Of a DNA stretch of 12,958 nt, positions 1-8,401 are shown piece by piece. The notes beneath the pieces were generated by a model. That model searched no databases, was not told the DNA's origin, and was given only the letters and a program-made list of their open reading frames with translations. Source of the stretch: Hyphomicrobiales bacterium (GTDB lineage: Bacteria > Pseudomonadota > Alphaproteobacteria > Rhizobiales > Xanthobacteraceae); NCBI GenBank assembly GCA_003164375.1, contig PLTE01000026.1:12043-25000 (forward strand). Direction: 5' to 3'. The translations under genes and the position numbers were made by a program. Positions within the stretch are counted from its first letter, which is position 1. Each line of letters starts with the position of its first letter.

Positions 1-1
1 G

Positions 2-439
2 AGCGACGACAAGCTCAAACGCGCCCAGGCCCTCGGCGCGGCCTTCGGCATCAACTACAAGACGACGCCCGATTGGGACAAAGCGGCAATCGAATTCACC
101 CGCGGCAGCGGCGTCGATCACGTGATCGAGGTCGGCGGCGCCGCGACGCTAACGCGCTCGTTCGGCGCCATTCGCGTCGGCGGCAGCGTCACTTTGATCG
201 GCGGCTTGAGCGGTGGCGCGACCGAGCTCAATCCCGCGCTGATCTTCTCCCGCCGTGCCAATGTGCAGGGCATTTCGGTGGGGTCGACGCAGATGTTCGA
301 GGCGATGAACCGCGCCATCGAATTCAACGCGATCAAACCGGTGATCGACAAGGTGTTCGCCTTCGCCGAGGCTCCCGAGGCCTACCGTCACATGGCTTCG
401 GGCGCGCATTTCGGCAAGATTGTCGTTCGGTTAGGCTGA
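2..439 (+). CDS. Zinc-type alcohol dehydrogenase / quinone reductase (MDR family), C-terminal part
   Basis: The gene is open at the left edge; 145 residues are visible, ending at a TGA at 437-439. The visible part is the NAD(P)-binding half of a medium-chain dehydrogenase/reductase. The helix after the Rossmann beta-2 strand is seen as SDDKLKRAQALGA, then VDHVIEVGG, then a GGSVTLIGG strand-turn. The tail AEAPEAYRHMASGAHFGKIVV is the usual MDR ending, in which a Y-x-H-M segment precedes G-K-I-V. Members of this family oxidise alcohols or reduce quinones and enones with NAD(P)H; the substrate cannot be read from this half. The catalytic zinc ligands would lie upstream of the window. A binding-protein gene begins 29 bases downstream on the same strand, so the two may be co-transcribed. 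Confidence 0.88.
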   Translation, partial: SDDKLKRAQALGAAFGINYKTTPDWDKAAIEFTRGSGVDHVIEVGGAATLTRSFGAIRVGGSVTLIGGLSGGATELNPALIFSRRANVQGISVGSTQMFEAMNRAIEFNAIKPVIDKVFAFAEAPEAYRHMASGAHFGKIVVRLG

Positions 440-468
440 CAGGAAATAAAAGCGGGGAAGGAACTGGC

Positions 469-1449
469 GTGCTTGAACGACGACTCGCCGTGGCATTTGC
501 CGGCGCGCTCGCGAGCGCAAGTCTGACCGCGGGTCTCGTGGCGGCGGAGAATTTTCCGACCCGGCCAGTCACCATCATTGTGGCCACCAGCCCCGGCGGT
601 GGCACCGATATCATTTCGCGCATCATGGCCGGCCAGCTTTCCGAACAGCTCGGCCAACCATTCATCGTCGAGGATATTCCCGGCGCGGGCTCACTGACCG
701 GCACTGTAGCCGCCGCCAAGGCGAGGCCGGACGGTTACACACTGCAAACCGGACTCAACGCCAGCATGGCGGTAAACCCAAGTCTGTTTGCCAATCTGCC
801 CTACGATCCCGTTCGCGACTTTACCCCGGTGGGGATGCTGGCGGAATTTCCCTTTGCCGTCGTGGTGAGCAACAATTTTCCTGCGCATTCGATCAAAGAA
901 CTAATCGCTCTCGCCAAGGCGCGTCCGGGCGAGATCAATTACGCGTCGGCGGGCAACGGCACCGGGCAGCATTTGTCGACGGAGCTGTTCAAGCTGATGA
1001 CCGGCATCAACATCGCGCACGTGCCTTATCGCGGTGCCGCGCCGGCTTATTCCGATGTCATGTCGGGCCAAGTACCGGTTTTCTTCGACAATCTGGCGAG
1101 CGCCATGGGCCAGATCAAAGGCGGTACGGTGCGTGCGCTGGCGGTCACCGGCAGACAACGCTCGCCGCTATTGCCGGACGTGCCGACGGTCGCCGAAGCC
1201 GGCGTTCCGGGCTACGAATACTATGTGTGGTTCGGGCTGTGGGCGCCGAAGAATACGCCGCAGTCGATCGTCGAGAAGCTCCATGCGGAAGTGGAAAAAG
1301 CCCTCGCTGATCCGGCGGTGAAAGAACGAATCCTCGCCGATGCCGGCGAGCCTATGGATATGCCGCTCGCCGATATCGATCCATTCCTCAAATCCGAGAT
1401 CGCCAAATGGGCAGACGTGGTCAAGCGCTCGGGTATTGAACTCCAATAG
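469..1449 (+). CDS. Tripartite tricarboxylate transporter periplasmic binding protein (TctC/Bug family)
   Basis: The protein has 326 residues, the normal length for Bug-family solute receptors, which capture organic acids such as carboxylates in the periplasm for a TctAB permease. I start it at GTG 469 because a purine-rich AAGGA site lies just before it (458-462) and the frame then opens with a signal peptide: LERR, a hydrophobic stretch to about residue 24, and a likely cut after Ala26. The longer open frame to the left lies inside the dehydrogenase gene and looks non-coding (arginine-rich). Family features seen: the PGGGTD ligand loop at about 42-47, YDPVRDFTPV, and HVPYRGAAPAYSDVMSGQV followed by FFDN in the second lobe. 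No tctA or tctB lies nearby, so it is an orphan receptor, as is common in Bradyrhizobium-like and Burkholderiales genomes. Its ligand is unknown. Confidence 0.93.
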   Translation: MLERRLAVAFAGALASASLTAGLVAAENFPTRPVTIIVATSPGGGTDIISRIMAGQLSEQLGQPFIVEDIPGAGSLTGTVAAAKARPDGYTLQTGLNASMAVNPSLFANLPYDPVRDFTPVGMLAEFPFAVVVSNNFPAHSIKELIALAKARPGEINYASAGNGTGQHLSTELFKLMTGINIAHVPYRGAAPAYSDVMSGQVPVFFDNLASAMGQIKGGTVRALAVTGRQRSPLLPDVPTVAEAGVPGYEYYVWFGLWAPKNTPQSIVEKLHAEVEKALADPAVKERILADAGEPMDMPLADIDPFLKSEIAKWADVVKRSGIELQ

Positions 1450-1450
1450 G

Positions 1451-1888
1451 CTATGCCCCCTGCACCTCGATCTGCACATCGACGTTGCCGCGGGTCGCAT
1501 GCGAATAGGGGCAGATTTTTTCGTGGGCTTCCTTGGCAAGCGCCGTCAAATCGGCTTGCGCTAGGCTTGCGTCCTCGACGCGAAGCTTGACCGCAAGGCC
1601 GAAGCCGCCGCCGTCGCGAGGTCCAATCGAGACATTCGCCGTGACGCGGGCCTTGGTGGCATCCTTCTTGTGCTGTTTGGCCACGAAATCGAGCGCGCCG
1701 CCGAAACAGGAGGCATAGCCCGCCGCGAACAGGTGCTCCGGCGTCGTCGTATTGGGTCTGCCGGGGCCGCCCATGGCCTTCGGCACCGACAGGTCGGCGC
1801 GAACCGAGCCGTCGCTCGCCTCGGTATGGCCGTTGCGTCCGCCGGTTGCCGTTGCGGTTGCGGTGAAGAACGGTTTGATGGTGTCCAT
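1451..1888 (-). CDS. ohr: Organic hydroperoxide resistance protein, Ohr/OsmC family
   Basis: A 145-residue cytoplasmic thiol peroxidase that reduces organic hydroperoxides, usually with lipoyl-protein electrons. Both Ohr signatures are present: TPEHLFAAGYASCF with the peroxidatic Cys61, and CPYSHATRGN with the resolving Cys126. Glu51 and Arg18 fit the family's active-site Glu and Arg. The internal motif CPYSxATRGN and its length favour the Ohr subgroup over OsmC. The start is set by a GGAG (1896-1899 on the complement) seven bases before the ATG. The stop codon converges on that of the TctC-type gene with one base between them. No ohrR repressor gene is adjacent, so regulation of this copy is unclear; a sigma-70-like promoter is listed separately. 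Confidence 0.95.
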   Translation of the reverse strand: MDTIKPFFTATATATGGRNGHTEASDGSVRADLSVPKAMGGPGRPNTTTPEHLFAAGYASCFGGALDFVAKQHKKDATKARVTANVSIGPRDGGGFGLAVKLRVEDASLAQADLTALAKEAHEKICPYSHATRGNVDVQIEVQGA

Positions 1889-1915
1889 GACAATGCTCCG
1901 GTGAGGAAGGGGGCG

Positions 1916-1945
1916 ACTATAAAATCCGACTGTAAGATATGTCGA
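1916..1945 (-). promoter_or_regulatory. Candidate sigma-70 promoter of ohr
   Basis: On the minus strand TCGACA (-35, one mismatch to consensus) is followed after 18 bases by TATAGT (-10, one mismatch). Transcription would begin about 20 bases before the ohr ATG, and the ribosome site lies within that leader. The 123-base gap between cydC and ohr therefore carries ohr's own promoter. I saw no clear OhrR-type palindrome in it. Confidence 0.55.
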
Positions 1946-2011
1946 ATTTCACCGAATGCATCCGGGCAGTGCGGTTATTCCGGTGGCGCCGATCCCGCCA
2001 CGGTCAAGCGA

Positions 2012-3652
2012 TCATAGCGCCACCTGAGCGCCGCGGATCGCGTCGAACTGGGTGTGGCTCGAATAGATGACGATACGCTCGTTCAGCCTTGACAACACAC
2101 GGCTTAAAATTCTTGGCGCCTGCTCCGAATCCAGATGCTCGACAGGTTCATCGAGCAACACAAGCGGTGCATCGGAGAGAATGGCGCGGGCGAGATTAAG
2201 GCGTTGGGCTTCCCCGAGCGACAGCATGTCCTGCTCGATCCAGGCCTCGAGCCCGCCCGCTGCCGCGACGCGGTTCTCGAGCTCCACGGCAGTGAGCGCC
2301 GCCCAGCAGGTTTCATCCGACGCGCCGGGTGCAAAGAGATTTTCGCGGATCGTATCGGCGAGTATCGCCGCGTCGTGCAGGCACAGATGCGACATTGCGC
2401 GGCGCCGCGCGGTGAGCAGCACGACGCCGTCGCCGGTGAAGCGGCCGTCGTTGTCGTCGCCGATCCAGCCGGCAATCTGCTTGAGCAGCGTCGTCTTGCC
2501 TGCGCCGCTCGCGCCGATCAACGCGGTCGGGAGACCGGAGTCGAACGTTAGATTCAGGGCCGCACCGAGGCCGCGGCCGTCCGGGTCGCGCCGTGGCACA
2601 TTCATCAGCACCAGCTGCCGCAAGGCAGTAGAGGAAAACGGCGACGCCGCGGCGACGCTTGTGCCGGCGTTCCAGTCCGCAAGTCCGTTACGCGCCGAAC
2701 GCTCGCGGATCCGCGCCAAGACGATGCGCGCCACGCCCACGGTCGTTTCGCCGAAGGCGAGCCAGCTGAAGGCCAGAAAAGCCGGGGCCAGCAGCGCATT
2801 GCCGCGCGCTCCGGCATGCCACGCGGCGGCCAAAACGCCGAGCGCCGCCAAGGGGCCGAGCAGGCCGGCCGCCATGTCGAGCATGGCAAACTTGCGGCGT
2901 TGTGCCCACTGTTCGGCCGCCACGTTTTTGAAATGTGCGAAGGCCAGTCCCGAGACCTTCGCGAATGACCGCTCGGCTTTGAGCGGAACGACTGCAGCGA
3001 GCGCGGCGCCGAGGTAGCGGCCAGCGCTTCGCTGCGAAATACGAACTGCCATCCATGCTTGCGCGATGCGCGGTATCGCCCGGCGCAGCATCGTGATGAT
3101 AATAAGGAGAAGCACCGCGATCGGGACGAGCGCCGGGGCGCTAAGCCATGCGGTCGCCACGATCATCACGGCAATTCCGGCGAGCAGGACGATCACCGGC
3201 ATGGTCACCCGTAAGCGCGCATAATCGACGTCTTCAACGTCGTCCAAATAGTCGGACAGACGATCCTGGTTGCCAAGCTGCCAACCAACCGCGCGCGTGG
3301 CGGGCGCAAAAGCCATGGCGGCGAACAGCCCGGCCCGGCGCCGCACCTGATCGAGCAATGCGGCCCGGTGTCCAACAATGCGCTCGCCATATTTGCAAGC
3401 GGTCTTCGATAGCGCGAACAGACGGACAAAGGCGGCAGGCGTATGGAAGTTGAACGTCAGGGCGGCCGGTCCGAGCCCCGCCAGCGCCACGGCGCCGAGA
3501 AACCAGACGGACACTCCGGTTAGCAGGATGCCGGACGCTGCCGCCGCCACAGCAAATAGAATGGCGAGCAGCCAGGGCGCTCTGGCGTCCCGCGTTGCGG
3601 ATAAGCCGGACGGTACCGGCGCGATCGATTTGGCGGTTGCCGGAACGCTCAT
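2012..3652 (-). CDS. cydC: Thiol reductant ABC exporter subunit CydC
   Basis: A 546-residue half-transporter with an N-terminal membrane domain (about residues 25-310, six predicted helices) and a C-terminal nucleotide-binding domain. With CydD it forms the exporter of glutathione/cysteine needed for cytochrome bd assembly, or a haem-linked transporter as more recent work on CydDC suggests. Seen in the ATPase domain: Walker A GASGAGKT at 380-387, a variant signature LSLGE at 477-481 where LSGGQ/E is usual, Walker B LVLLDE at 497-502, and the switch His533 in SSHTQ. The Q-loop glutamine appears to be replaced by His426 (LCLHDAAIL). The start ATG overlaps the cydD stop in ATGA, so the two are translationally coupled. 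The order cydD-cydC is as in enterobacteria, which supports the subunit assignment. Confidence 0.92.
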   Translation of the reverse strand: MSVPATAKSIAPVPSGLSATRDARAPWLLAILFAVAAAASGILLTGVSVWFLGAVALAGLGPAALTFNFHTPAAFVRLFALSKTACKYGERIVGHRAALLDQVRRRAGLFAAMAFAPATRAVGWQLGNQDRLSDYLDDVEDVDYARLRVTMPVIVLLAGIAVMIVATAWLSAPALVPIAVLLLIIITMLRRAIPRIAQAWMAVRISQRSAGRYLGAALAAVVPLKAERSFAKVSGLAFAHFKNVAAEQWAQRRKFAMLDMAAGLLGPLAALGVLAAAWHAGARGNALLAPAFLAFSWLAFGETTVGVARIVLARIRERSARNGLADWNAGTSVAAASPFSSTALRQLVLMNVPRRDPDGRGLGAALNLTFDSGLPTALIGASGAGKTTLLKQIAGWIGDDNDGRFTGDGVVLLTARRRAMSHLCLHDAAILADTIRENLFAPGASDETCWAALTAVELENRVAAAGGLEAWIEQDMLSLGEAQRLNLARAILSDAPLVLLDEPVEHLDSEQAPRILSRVLSRLNERIVIYSSHTQFDAIRGAQVAL

Positions 3653-5337
3653 GCTGCGATCGCCGTTTGCCGTTGCTTTGGCAGGGTCAGGGAGTGATGC
3701 CGGTCGGCGACTTCGATCAGCCGATCGTCATGGGTTGCGACGATCACCAGCCGCCTTGCGGCAACCTCGGTCAGCACGCGGCGAACGAGTGCCGCCGTCG
3801 TTGGATCGAGCTTGGCCGTTGGCTCGTCGGCAAAAACCACGCGATCCGAGATCAAAATGCGGGCGATCCCGATCCGCACGCGCTGGCCACCCGATAGATT
3901 GGCGCCGCCCTCGGCGATGCGGGCGTCGAGCCCTCCCGGCAGCAGCGTTTCATCGATCAAGCCGACGCTTTCGGCCGCCTGGCGGAGCGCCGAGCGGCCG
4001 ACACTGGCGCAGTTCCAGGCAATGGCGTCGGAAAGCTTTCCCGCCGGTACGTAGATCTCGGTCGACATCCACACGCAGCCACCCGTCGTCAGCCGCGGCA
4101 GCGCCGCGACGCCCGATGACGGCGCCTCGATTCCAGCCAGCATGCGAAGCAAAGTCGACTTTCCCGCTCCGCTCGGTCCTGAGATCGCGATCAGCCCGGT
4201 CGGAGGTAGCTCGGCCGCATCGAACCGGTTGACGTCATTGGAGACGAACGGTTTCGCGCCGTCGTGTCCGGTCACATTCGACGCGGCGGCGGCATCGCCG
4301 AAATACCAGTCGAGCTCGTTCGCCGCCGCTTCGCCCTCAGCCTTGATGTGATACTGCTCGGCGAATCGACGAAACGGCGTGAAGAAGTCGGCGGCAATCA
4401 CCAGGATGAACATGCTCTGCCAGAGCTCGAGGCCGGCAAAGCCGGGCATGTGGACGAGGCCGAGATGGCCGAGCCCGAGGAAAACGGCGAGCACCGCAAT
4501 CGCCAGTGCGGAGAAGAAATCGATGACACCGGCGTTGAGGAACGCAACGCCGAGCACGCCCATCGTGCTGTCGGCATAGGCCGTCATCCGTCGTTCGATC
4601 TTGCCATGCTCGCGCGCCAAGGCGTGGTTGGCCAAGATGGTCGGCAGAGTGCGGATTCGATCAGAAAACTGGGCGGCGAGTCGGCCGAACGCATGTTCTT
4701 GAGTTGCCGCTTTGCTGCGGACTGCCCCGCCAAGCAAAGCAAAGAAAATGATCATGATCGGAATGGCGAGTAAAAGCGCCAACGCCGCCTCCCATGACAC
4801 TAAGCAGATCGCCATGGCGGCAAGCAGTGGACCTGCCGCCAGCATGGACTTGGCCGCGGCGTGGCCGATCGCCAGACTCGCCAGCCGTTCGGGATGGCGC
4901 TGCAATCCGGCAATGAGCTGTCCGGCGGCCCGGCTGCGTATTCGTGCGGATGACATTTTTGCTAACGCGCCCTGCAGCGCGACCCGCAGGCCGTTGCCGA
5001 CTCGGGTCTCGGCGCGGGCCGCCGCCAGATCGGCAAACAAGCCGGCGCCGCTCGATAGAACGAGACCGGCTATGGCGCCCAAAAACGCGGGGCCGGAAAA
5101 AGTTCCCGCCGTGATCAGGCGGCCGGCGAAAATCGCCAGCCCTGCCGCAAAACCGAGGCGCAACAGCGTACGCGCGATCTGCCAGGACAGCGTCGCACGC
5201 AGGCCGTCGGCGCCGATTGCGCGGGCAAGTTCCAGCGCCCCGCTGGCATCGGATGGAGTTCCGACAGCCGATGACGATGGCTCGCGGCCGTGGCTTTCGC
5301 AGCGCGCTGCCGCGTTGGGCTCATTCGACAGAAGCAT
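3649..5337 (-). CDS. cydD: Thiol reductant ABC exporter subunit CydD
   Basis: A 562-residue half-transporter and partner of CydC in the inner membrane. A polar N-terminal extension of about 50 residues precedes the membrane domain (about 55-320), which contains EHAFGRLAAQFSDRIRTLPTI, typical of CydD. The ATPase domain has Walker A GPSGAGKS at 387-394, signature LSGGQR at 481-486, Walker B VVFADEP with the catalytic Glu505, and the switch His536. The Q-loop region reads CVWMSTEIYVPAGKL, so Thr426 stands where family members usually carry Gln. The start is uncertain: no good ribosome site precedes ATG 5337-5335, but I found no better in-frame start within the polar extension. It is divergent from cydA, with 101 bases between the start codons and an FNR-type box in the gap. 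Confidence 0.92.
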   Translation of the reverse strand: MLLSNEPNAAARCESHGREPSSSAVGTPSDASGALELARAIGADGLRATLSWQIARTLLRLGFAAGLAIFAGRLITAGTFSGPAFLGAIAGLVLSSGAGLFADLAAARAETRVGNGLRVALQGALAKMSSARIRSRAAGQLIAGLQRHPERLASLAIGHAAAKSMLAAGPLLAAMAICLVSWEAALALLLAIPIMIIFFALLGGAVRSKAATQEHAFGRLAAQFSDRIRTLPTILANHALAREHGKIERRMTAYADSTMGVLGVAFLNAGVIDFFSALAIAVLAVFLGLGHLGLVHMPGFAGLELWQSMFILVIAADFFTPFRRFAEQYHIKAEGEAAANELDWYFGDAAAASNVTGHDGAKPFVSNDVNRFDAAELPPTGLIAISGPSGAGKSTLLRMLAGIEAPSSGVAALPRLTTGGCVWMSTEIYVPAGKLSDAIAWNCASVGRSALRQAAESVGLIDETLLPGGLDARIAEGGANLSGGQRVRIGIARILISDRVVFADEPTAKLDPTTAALVRRVLTEVAARRLVIVATHDDRLIEVADRHHSLTLPKQRQTAIAA

Positions 5338-5372
5338 GGGTATCTTAATGCACCGATCGACGCGGCGGGCCT

Positions 5373-5386
5373 TTGATCTCGATCAA
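5373..5386. promoter_or_regulatory. FNR/FixK-type box between cydD and cydA
   Basis: The palindrome TTGAT-CTCG-ATCAA matches the FNR/FixK consensus exactly. Towards cydA, a TATACG hexamer at 5408-5413 lies where the -10 element of a class II activated promoter should be: the box centre would fall near -41 with transcription starting around 5420, some 18 bases before the cydA ATG. Towards cydD the box centre is 42 bases before the start codon, and a TAAGAT (5342-5347 on the complement) could serve as -10, though its spacing is slightly long. Expected effect (family knowledge): activation of the bd cluster at low oxygen. Confidence 0.85.
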
Positions 5387-5438
5387 GGCTCGCCCTGCTT
5401 CCGCAGCTATACGGACTCTGTCAATCAAAGGGCCCGCC

Positions 5439-7019
5439 ATGACCGATCCACTGCTCGTAGAGCTTTCGCGGCTGCAGTTCGCGCTAACCGCGATGTATCA
5501 CTTTCTCTTCGTGCCGCTCACGCTCGGGCTGTCCATCCTCCTGGCGATGATGGAAACGGTCTATGTGATGACGGGTCGCACCATTTGGCGCGACATCACC
5601 CGATTCTGGGGGCTCTTGTTCGGCATTAATTTCGTTCTCGGTGTCGCCACCGGAATCACCATGGAATTCGAGTTCGGCATGAACTGGGCGTATTATTCCC
5701 ATTATGTCGGCGACGTGTTCGGTGCGCCTCTCGCCATCGAGGGTTTGATGGCATTCTTTTTGGAAGCGACCTTCGTCGGCATCTTTTTCTTCGGCTGGGG
5801 CAAGATGTCGGCGCGCGCCCACTTGGCCGTGACTTGGCTGATGGCGCTCGGTACCAATCTGTCGGCGCTTTGGATTCTCATCGCCAACGGCTGGATGCAG
5901 CATCCGGTCGGCGCGGCGTTTAATCCCCTCACCATGCGCATGGAGGTTACGGACTTCGTGGCCGTGATGTTGAACGAAACCGCGCAAGCGAAATTCGTGC
6001 ATACGGTATCGGCGGGCTATGTCTGCGGTGCGGCCTTCGTGTTGGGTGTTTCGGCGTTCTATATTCTGCGCGGCCGCCACCTCGAAATCGCCAAGCGGTC
6101 GTTTGTGATCGCCGCCGCCTTCGGCGTCGCCGGTGCCCTCTCGGTCATCGTGCTGGGCGACGAAAGCGGATACACCATCACCGACAACCAAAAAATGAAG
6201 CTCGCCGCCATCGAGGCGATGTGGGAAACCGAACCGGCGCCCTCGTCGATCACCGCGTTCGGCATTCCAGATATGCAGGCGCACACGACGAGCTACGCCG
6301 TCCGCATTCCATGGGTGATGGGTCTGATCGGGACCCGCTCGATCGACGAGCAGATCCCAGGCATCTTCGATCTGGTGCAGACGTCGCAGGCACGCATCCA
6401 GAACGGCCTGACCGCTTACGCCGCGCTGCAGAAATTCAAAGCCAATCATGGCGACGCCGCCGCTCGGGTCGCTTTTGACAAGACCCGCGACGATCTCGGC
6501 TATGCGTTGTTGTTGAAGCGGTATGTCGACGATCCGCTGCAGGCGACGCAGCAGCAGATCCGCGACGCTGCGTGGTCGACCGTTCCCAGCGTGCCGTCGC
6601 TGTTCTTCACTTTCCGTTTCATGGTGTTGTTCAGCTTCATCCTGCTGGCCGTGTTCCTGACCTCGCTGTGGTACACCATGCGTGAAGCCGAAGCGCCACG
6701 CTGGCTGTTTCGGATGGCATTGTTGGCCTTGCCGTTGCCATGGCTTGCCGCGGAACTGGGGTGGTTCGTCGCCGAGTTCGGTCGCCAGCCCTGGATCATC
6801 GACGGCGTGCTGCCGACATTCTTGGCCACATCGGAGCTCGGTGTCTTCGACCTGGCAATCACGATCATAGGCTTCACCCTGGTCTACGCTACCCTCGCCG
6901 TCATCGAAGTCAGGTTGATGCTGCAGGCGATCCAGAAAGGGCCCGACGCGTTCGTCGCCGGCGCCCACGTCTTCGGGGCGACGCAGGGCGGTTCCGAAGC
7001 GATAGTTCCCGCCGAATGA
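5439..7019 (+). CDS. cydA: Cytochrome bd ubiquinol oxidase subunit I
   Basis: A 526-residue membrane protein with about nine helices, the quinol-oxidising and oxygen-reducing subunit of cytochrome bd. I use ATG 5439, giving the canonical N-terminus MTDPLLVELSRLQFALT, with AAAGGG at 5427-5432 as ribosome site; the in-frame ATG 66 bases upstream falls inside the FNR box. Residues matching E. coli ligands are His21 (AMYHFLF), His188 (KFVHTVSAGY) and Met395 (FRFM) for haem b558, and Glu446 in AEFGRQPW. The proton-path glutamates Glu101 and Glu109 are present. The quinol loop GDESGY...NQKMKLAAIEAMWE carries Lys254 and Glu259, and the loop is long, as in the E. coli-like L subfamily. This is a true CydA and not a CIO-type CioA, which lacks the long Q-loop insert. 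cydB follows after 33 bases. Confidence 0.97.
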   Translation: MTDPLLVELSRLQFALTAMYHFLFVPLTLGLSILLAMMETVYVMTGRTIWRDITRFWGLLFGINFVLGVATGITMEFEFGMNWAYYSHYVGDVFGAPLAIEGLMAFFLEATFVGIFFFGWGKMSARAHLAVTWLMALGTNLSALWILIANGWMQHPVGAAFNPLTMRMEVTDFVAVMLNETAQAKFVHTVSAGYVCGAAFVLGVSAFYILRGRHLEIAKRSFVIAAAFGVAGALSVIVLGDESGYTITDNQKMKLAAIEAMWETEPAPSSITAFGIPDMQAHTTSYAVRIPWVMGLIGTRSIDEQIPGIFDLVQTSQARIQNGLTAYAALQKFKANHGDAAARVAFDKTRDDLGYALLLKRYVDDPLQATQQQIRDAAWSTVPSVPSLFFTFRFMVLFSFILLAVFLTSLWYTMREAEAPRWLFRMALLALPLPWLAAELGWFVAEFGRQPWIIDGVLPTFLATSELGVFDLAITIIGFTLVYATLAVIEVRLMLQAIQKGPDAFVAGAHVFGATQGGSEAIVPAE

Positions 7020-7052
7020 TCCACCGAGCGCTCAGGCTAAGGAAATAAGATC

Positions 7053-8207
7053 ATGATCGAGACACTCTTTGCCTACGTCACGTTGCGCCTAATCTGGTGG
7101 GTGCTGCTGGGCGTGTTGCTGATCGGATTTGCCGCTACCGACGGCTTCGACATGGGCGTCGGCGCGCTGCTGCCGTTCGTCGCCAAGACCGACACCGAAC
7201 GCCGAGTTGCCATCAACACCGTCGGCCCGGTCTGGGAGGGCAATCAGGTGTGGTTTATCCTCGGCGGCGGCGCGATCTTCGCCGCCTGGCCGGCGCTGTA
7301 TGCGCTGAGCTTTTCCGGCTTCTACCTCGCCATGTTCTTGGTGCTGTTCGCGCTCATCCTCCGTCCGGTCGGGTTCAAATACCGGTCGAAACGCGAGAGC
7401 GCGACGTGGCGTCGCAACTGGGACTGGGCGTTGTTCGTCGGTGGTGCCGTGCCGGCGCTGATCTTCGGCGTCGCGGTCGGTAATACGCTTCAGGGCGTGC
7501 CGTTCCATTTCACCGATGATTTGCGACCGATCTACGAGGGCACGTTGTTTGGACTGCTTAATCCGCTTGCGCTTTATTGTGGGCTGGTATCGCTGTCCAT
7601 GCTGGTCATGCATGGCGCGGCTTGGCTAGCTTTCAAGGCCGATGGTGCCGTGGCCGATCGCGCGGCGGCCTTCGGATCGAAGGCGGCGCTCATCGCCGCC
7701 GTTCTGTTTGCCGGCGGCGGCGTGCTGATCTGGCTTGGCCTGCTCGGCGGTTATGAGGTGACGAGCCCGATCGTGTGGGACGGTCCGTCCAATCCGCTGG
7801 GTAAGACCGTGGTCGTTAACGGGCATGCTTGGCTGCAGAACTTCGAGCACACGCCGTGGCTATCCGCGGTGCCGGCCCTCGGCATTGTCGCACCGTTGTT
7901 GGCTGCAATCGGCTTCCGCCTGCGTAAGTCCGGTTTGACATTTTTGATGTCCAAGCTCGGCGTCGCTTGCATCATCGCCACCGTGGGCTTGGCGATGTTC
8001 CCGATCATCTTGCCATCGAGCACGCATCCCAACGAAGCGCTCACCGTGTTCGACGCGTCATCGAGTCGGGCGACATTGCGCAACATGTTGATCGCGACTG
8101 TCGTGTTCCTGCCGATCGTGCTGGCCTACACCGCCTGGGTTTACAGCGTGCTGTGGGGCAAAGTCAGCGAGACAACTATCGAGAGCGCCGGCTCGACGGC
8201 CTACTAA
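7053..8207 (+). CDS. cydB: Cytochrome bd ubiquinol oxidase subunit II
   Basis: A 384-residue polytopic protein (about eight helices), close to the 379 residues of E. coli CydB. It forms the heterodimer with CydA and lines the proton and oxygen channels. Family hallmarks: the N-terminal helix ending in FAATDGFDMGVGALLPF, then INTVGPVWEGNQVWFI, the second conserved block FALILRPVGFKYR, and PIILPSSTHPNEALTVFDASSS near the C-terminus. A clear ribosome site AAGGAA lies at 7039-7044. It is followed after 19 bases by cydX in the same operon. Confidence 0.97.
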   Translation: MIETLFAYVTLRLIWWVLLGVLLIGFAATDGFDMGVGALLPFVAKTDTERRVAINTVGPVWEGNQVWFILGGGAIFAAWPALYALSFSGFYLAMFLVLFALILRPVGFKYRSKRESATWRRNWDWALFVGGAVPALIFGVAVGNTLQGVPFHFTDDLRPIYEGTLFGLLNPLALYCGLVSLSMLVMHGAAWLAFKADGAVADRAAAFGSKAALIAAVLFAGGGVLIWLGLLGGYEVTSPIVWDGPSNPLGKTVVVNGHAWLQNFEHTPWLSAVPALGIVAPLLAAIGFRLRKSGLTFLMSKLGVACIIATVGLAMFPIILPSSTHPNEALTVFDASSSRATLRNMLIATVVFLPIVLAYTAWVYSVLWGKVSETTIESAGSTAY

Positions 8208-8226
8208 AGTCAACGGAGACAATACG

Positions 8227-8358
8227 ATGTGGTACTTTTCCTGGATTCTCGGCCTCGGGCTTGCGGCCACGGTCGGTATCCTCAATGCGCTGTGGTATGA
8301 GCTGAGGATCGTGCGTGAAAAAGATCAGATCAGCGCGCCGCCGATGCGGACGCCATAG
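8227..8358 (+). CDS. cydX: Cytochrome bd small subunit CydX (YbgT family)
   Basis: A 43-residue single-helix protein beginning MWYFSWILGLGLAA, nearly the same start as E. coli CydX (MWYFAWILG). The hydrophobic helix covers about residues 3-23, followed by a charged tail with ELRIVREKDQ. CydX stabilises the haem d/b595 site of the oxidase. GGAG at 8215-8218 is a good ribosome site eight bases before the ATG. Its position directly after cydB and before a terminator makes it the last gene of cydABX. It is easily missed because of its length. Confidence 0.95.
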   Translation: MWYFSWILGLGLAATVGILNALWYELRIVREKDQISAPPMRTP

Positions 8359-8401
8359 GCGAAGTGTAGACCGCATTCGATTCTGAAATTTGTCGGCCAA
8401 A

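Noticed and set aside
73..468. An open frame joined to the front of the TctC-type gene
   Set aside because: Its translation is arginine-rich and overlaps the dehydrogenase gene; the signal peptide and ribosome site place the real start at GTG 469.
1983..2001. A possible terminator after cydC (GTGGCG/CGCCAC stem)
   Set aside because: Only six pairs with a seven-base loop and no T-run in the minus direction.
5484..6968. A 494-codon open frame on the minus strand opposite cydA
   Set aside because: It is a GC-driven shadow: its translation is low in hydrophobic residues, rich in H, R, E, Q and G, and has no recognisable domain, while cydA on the plus strand has all its ligands.
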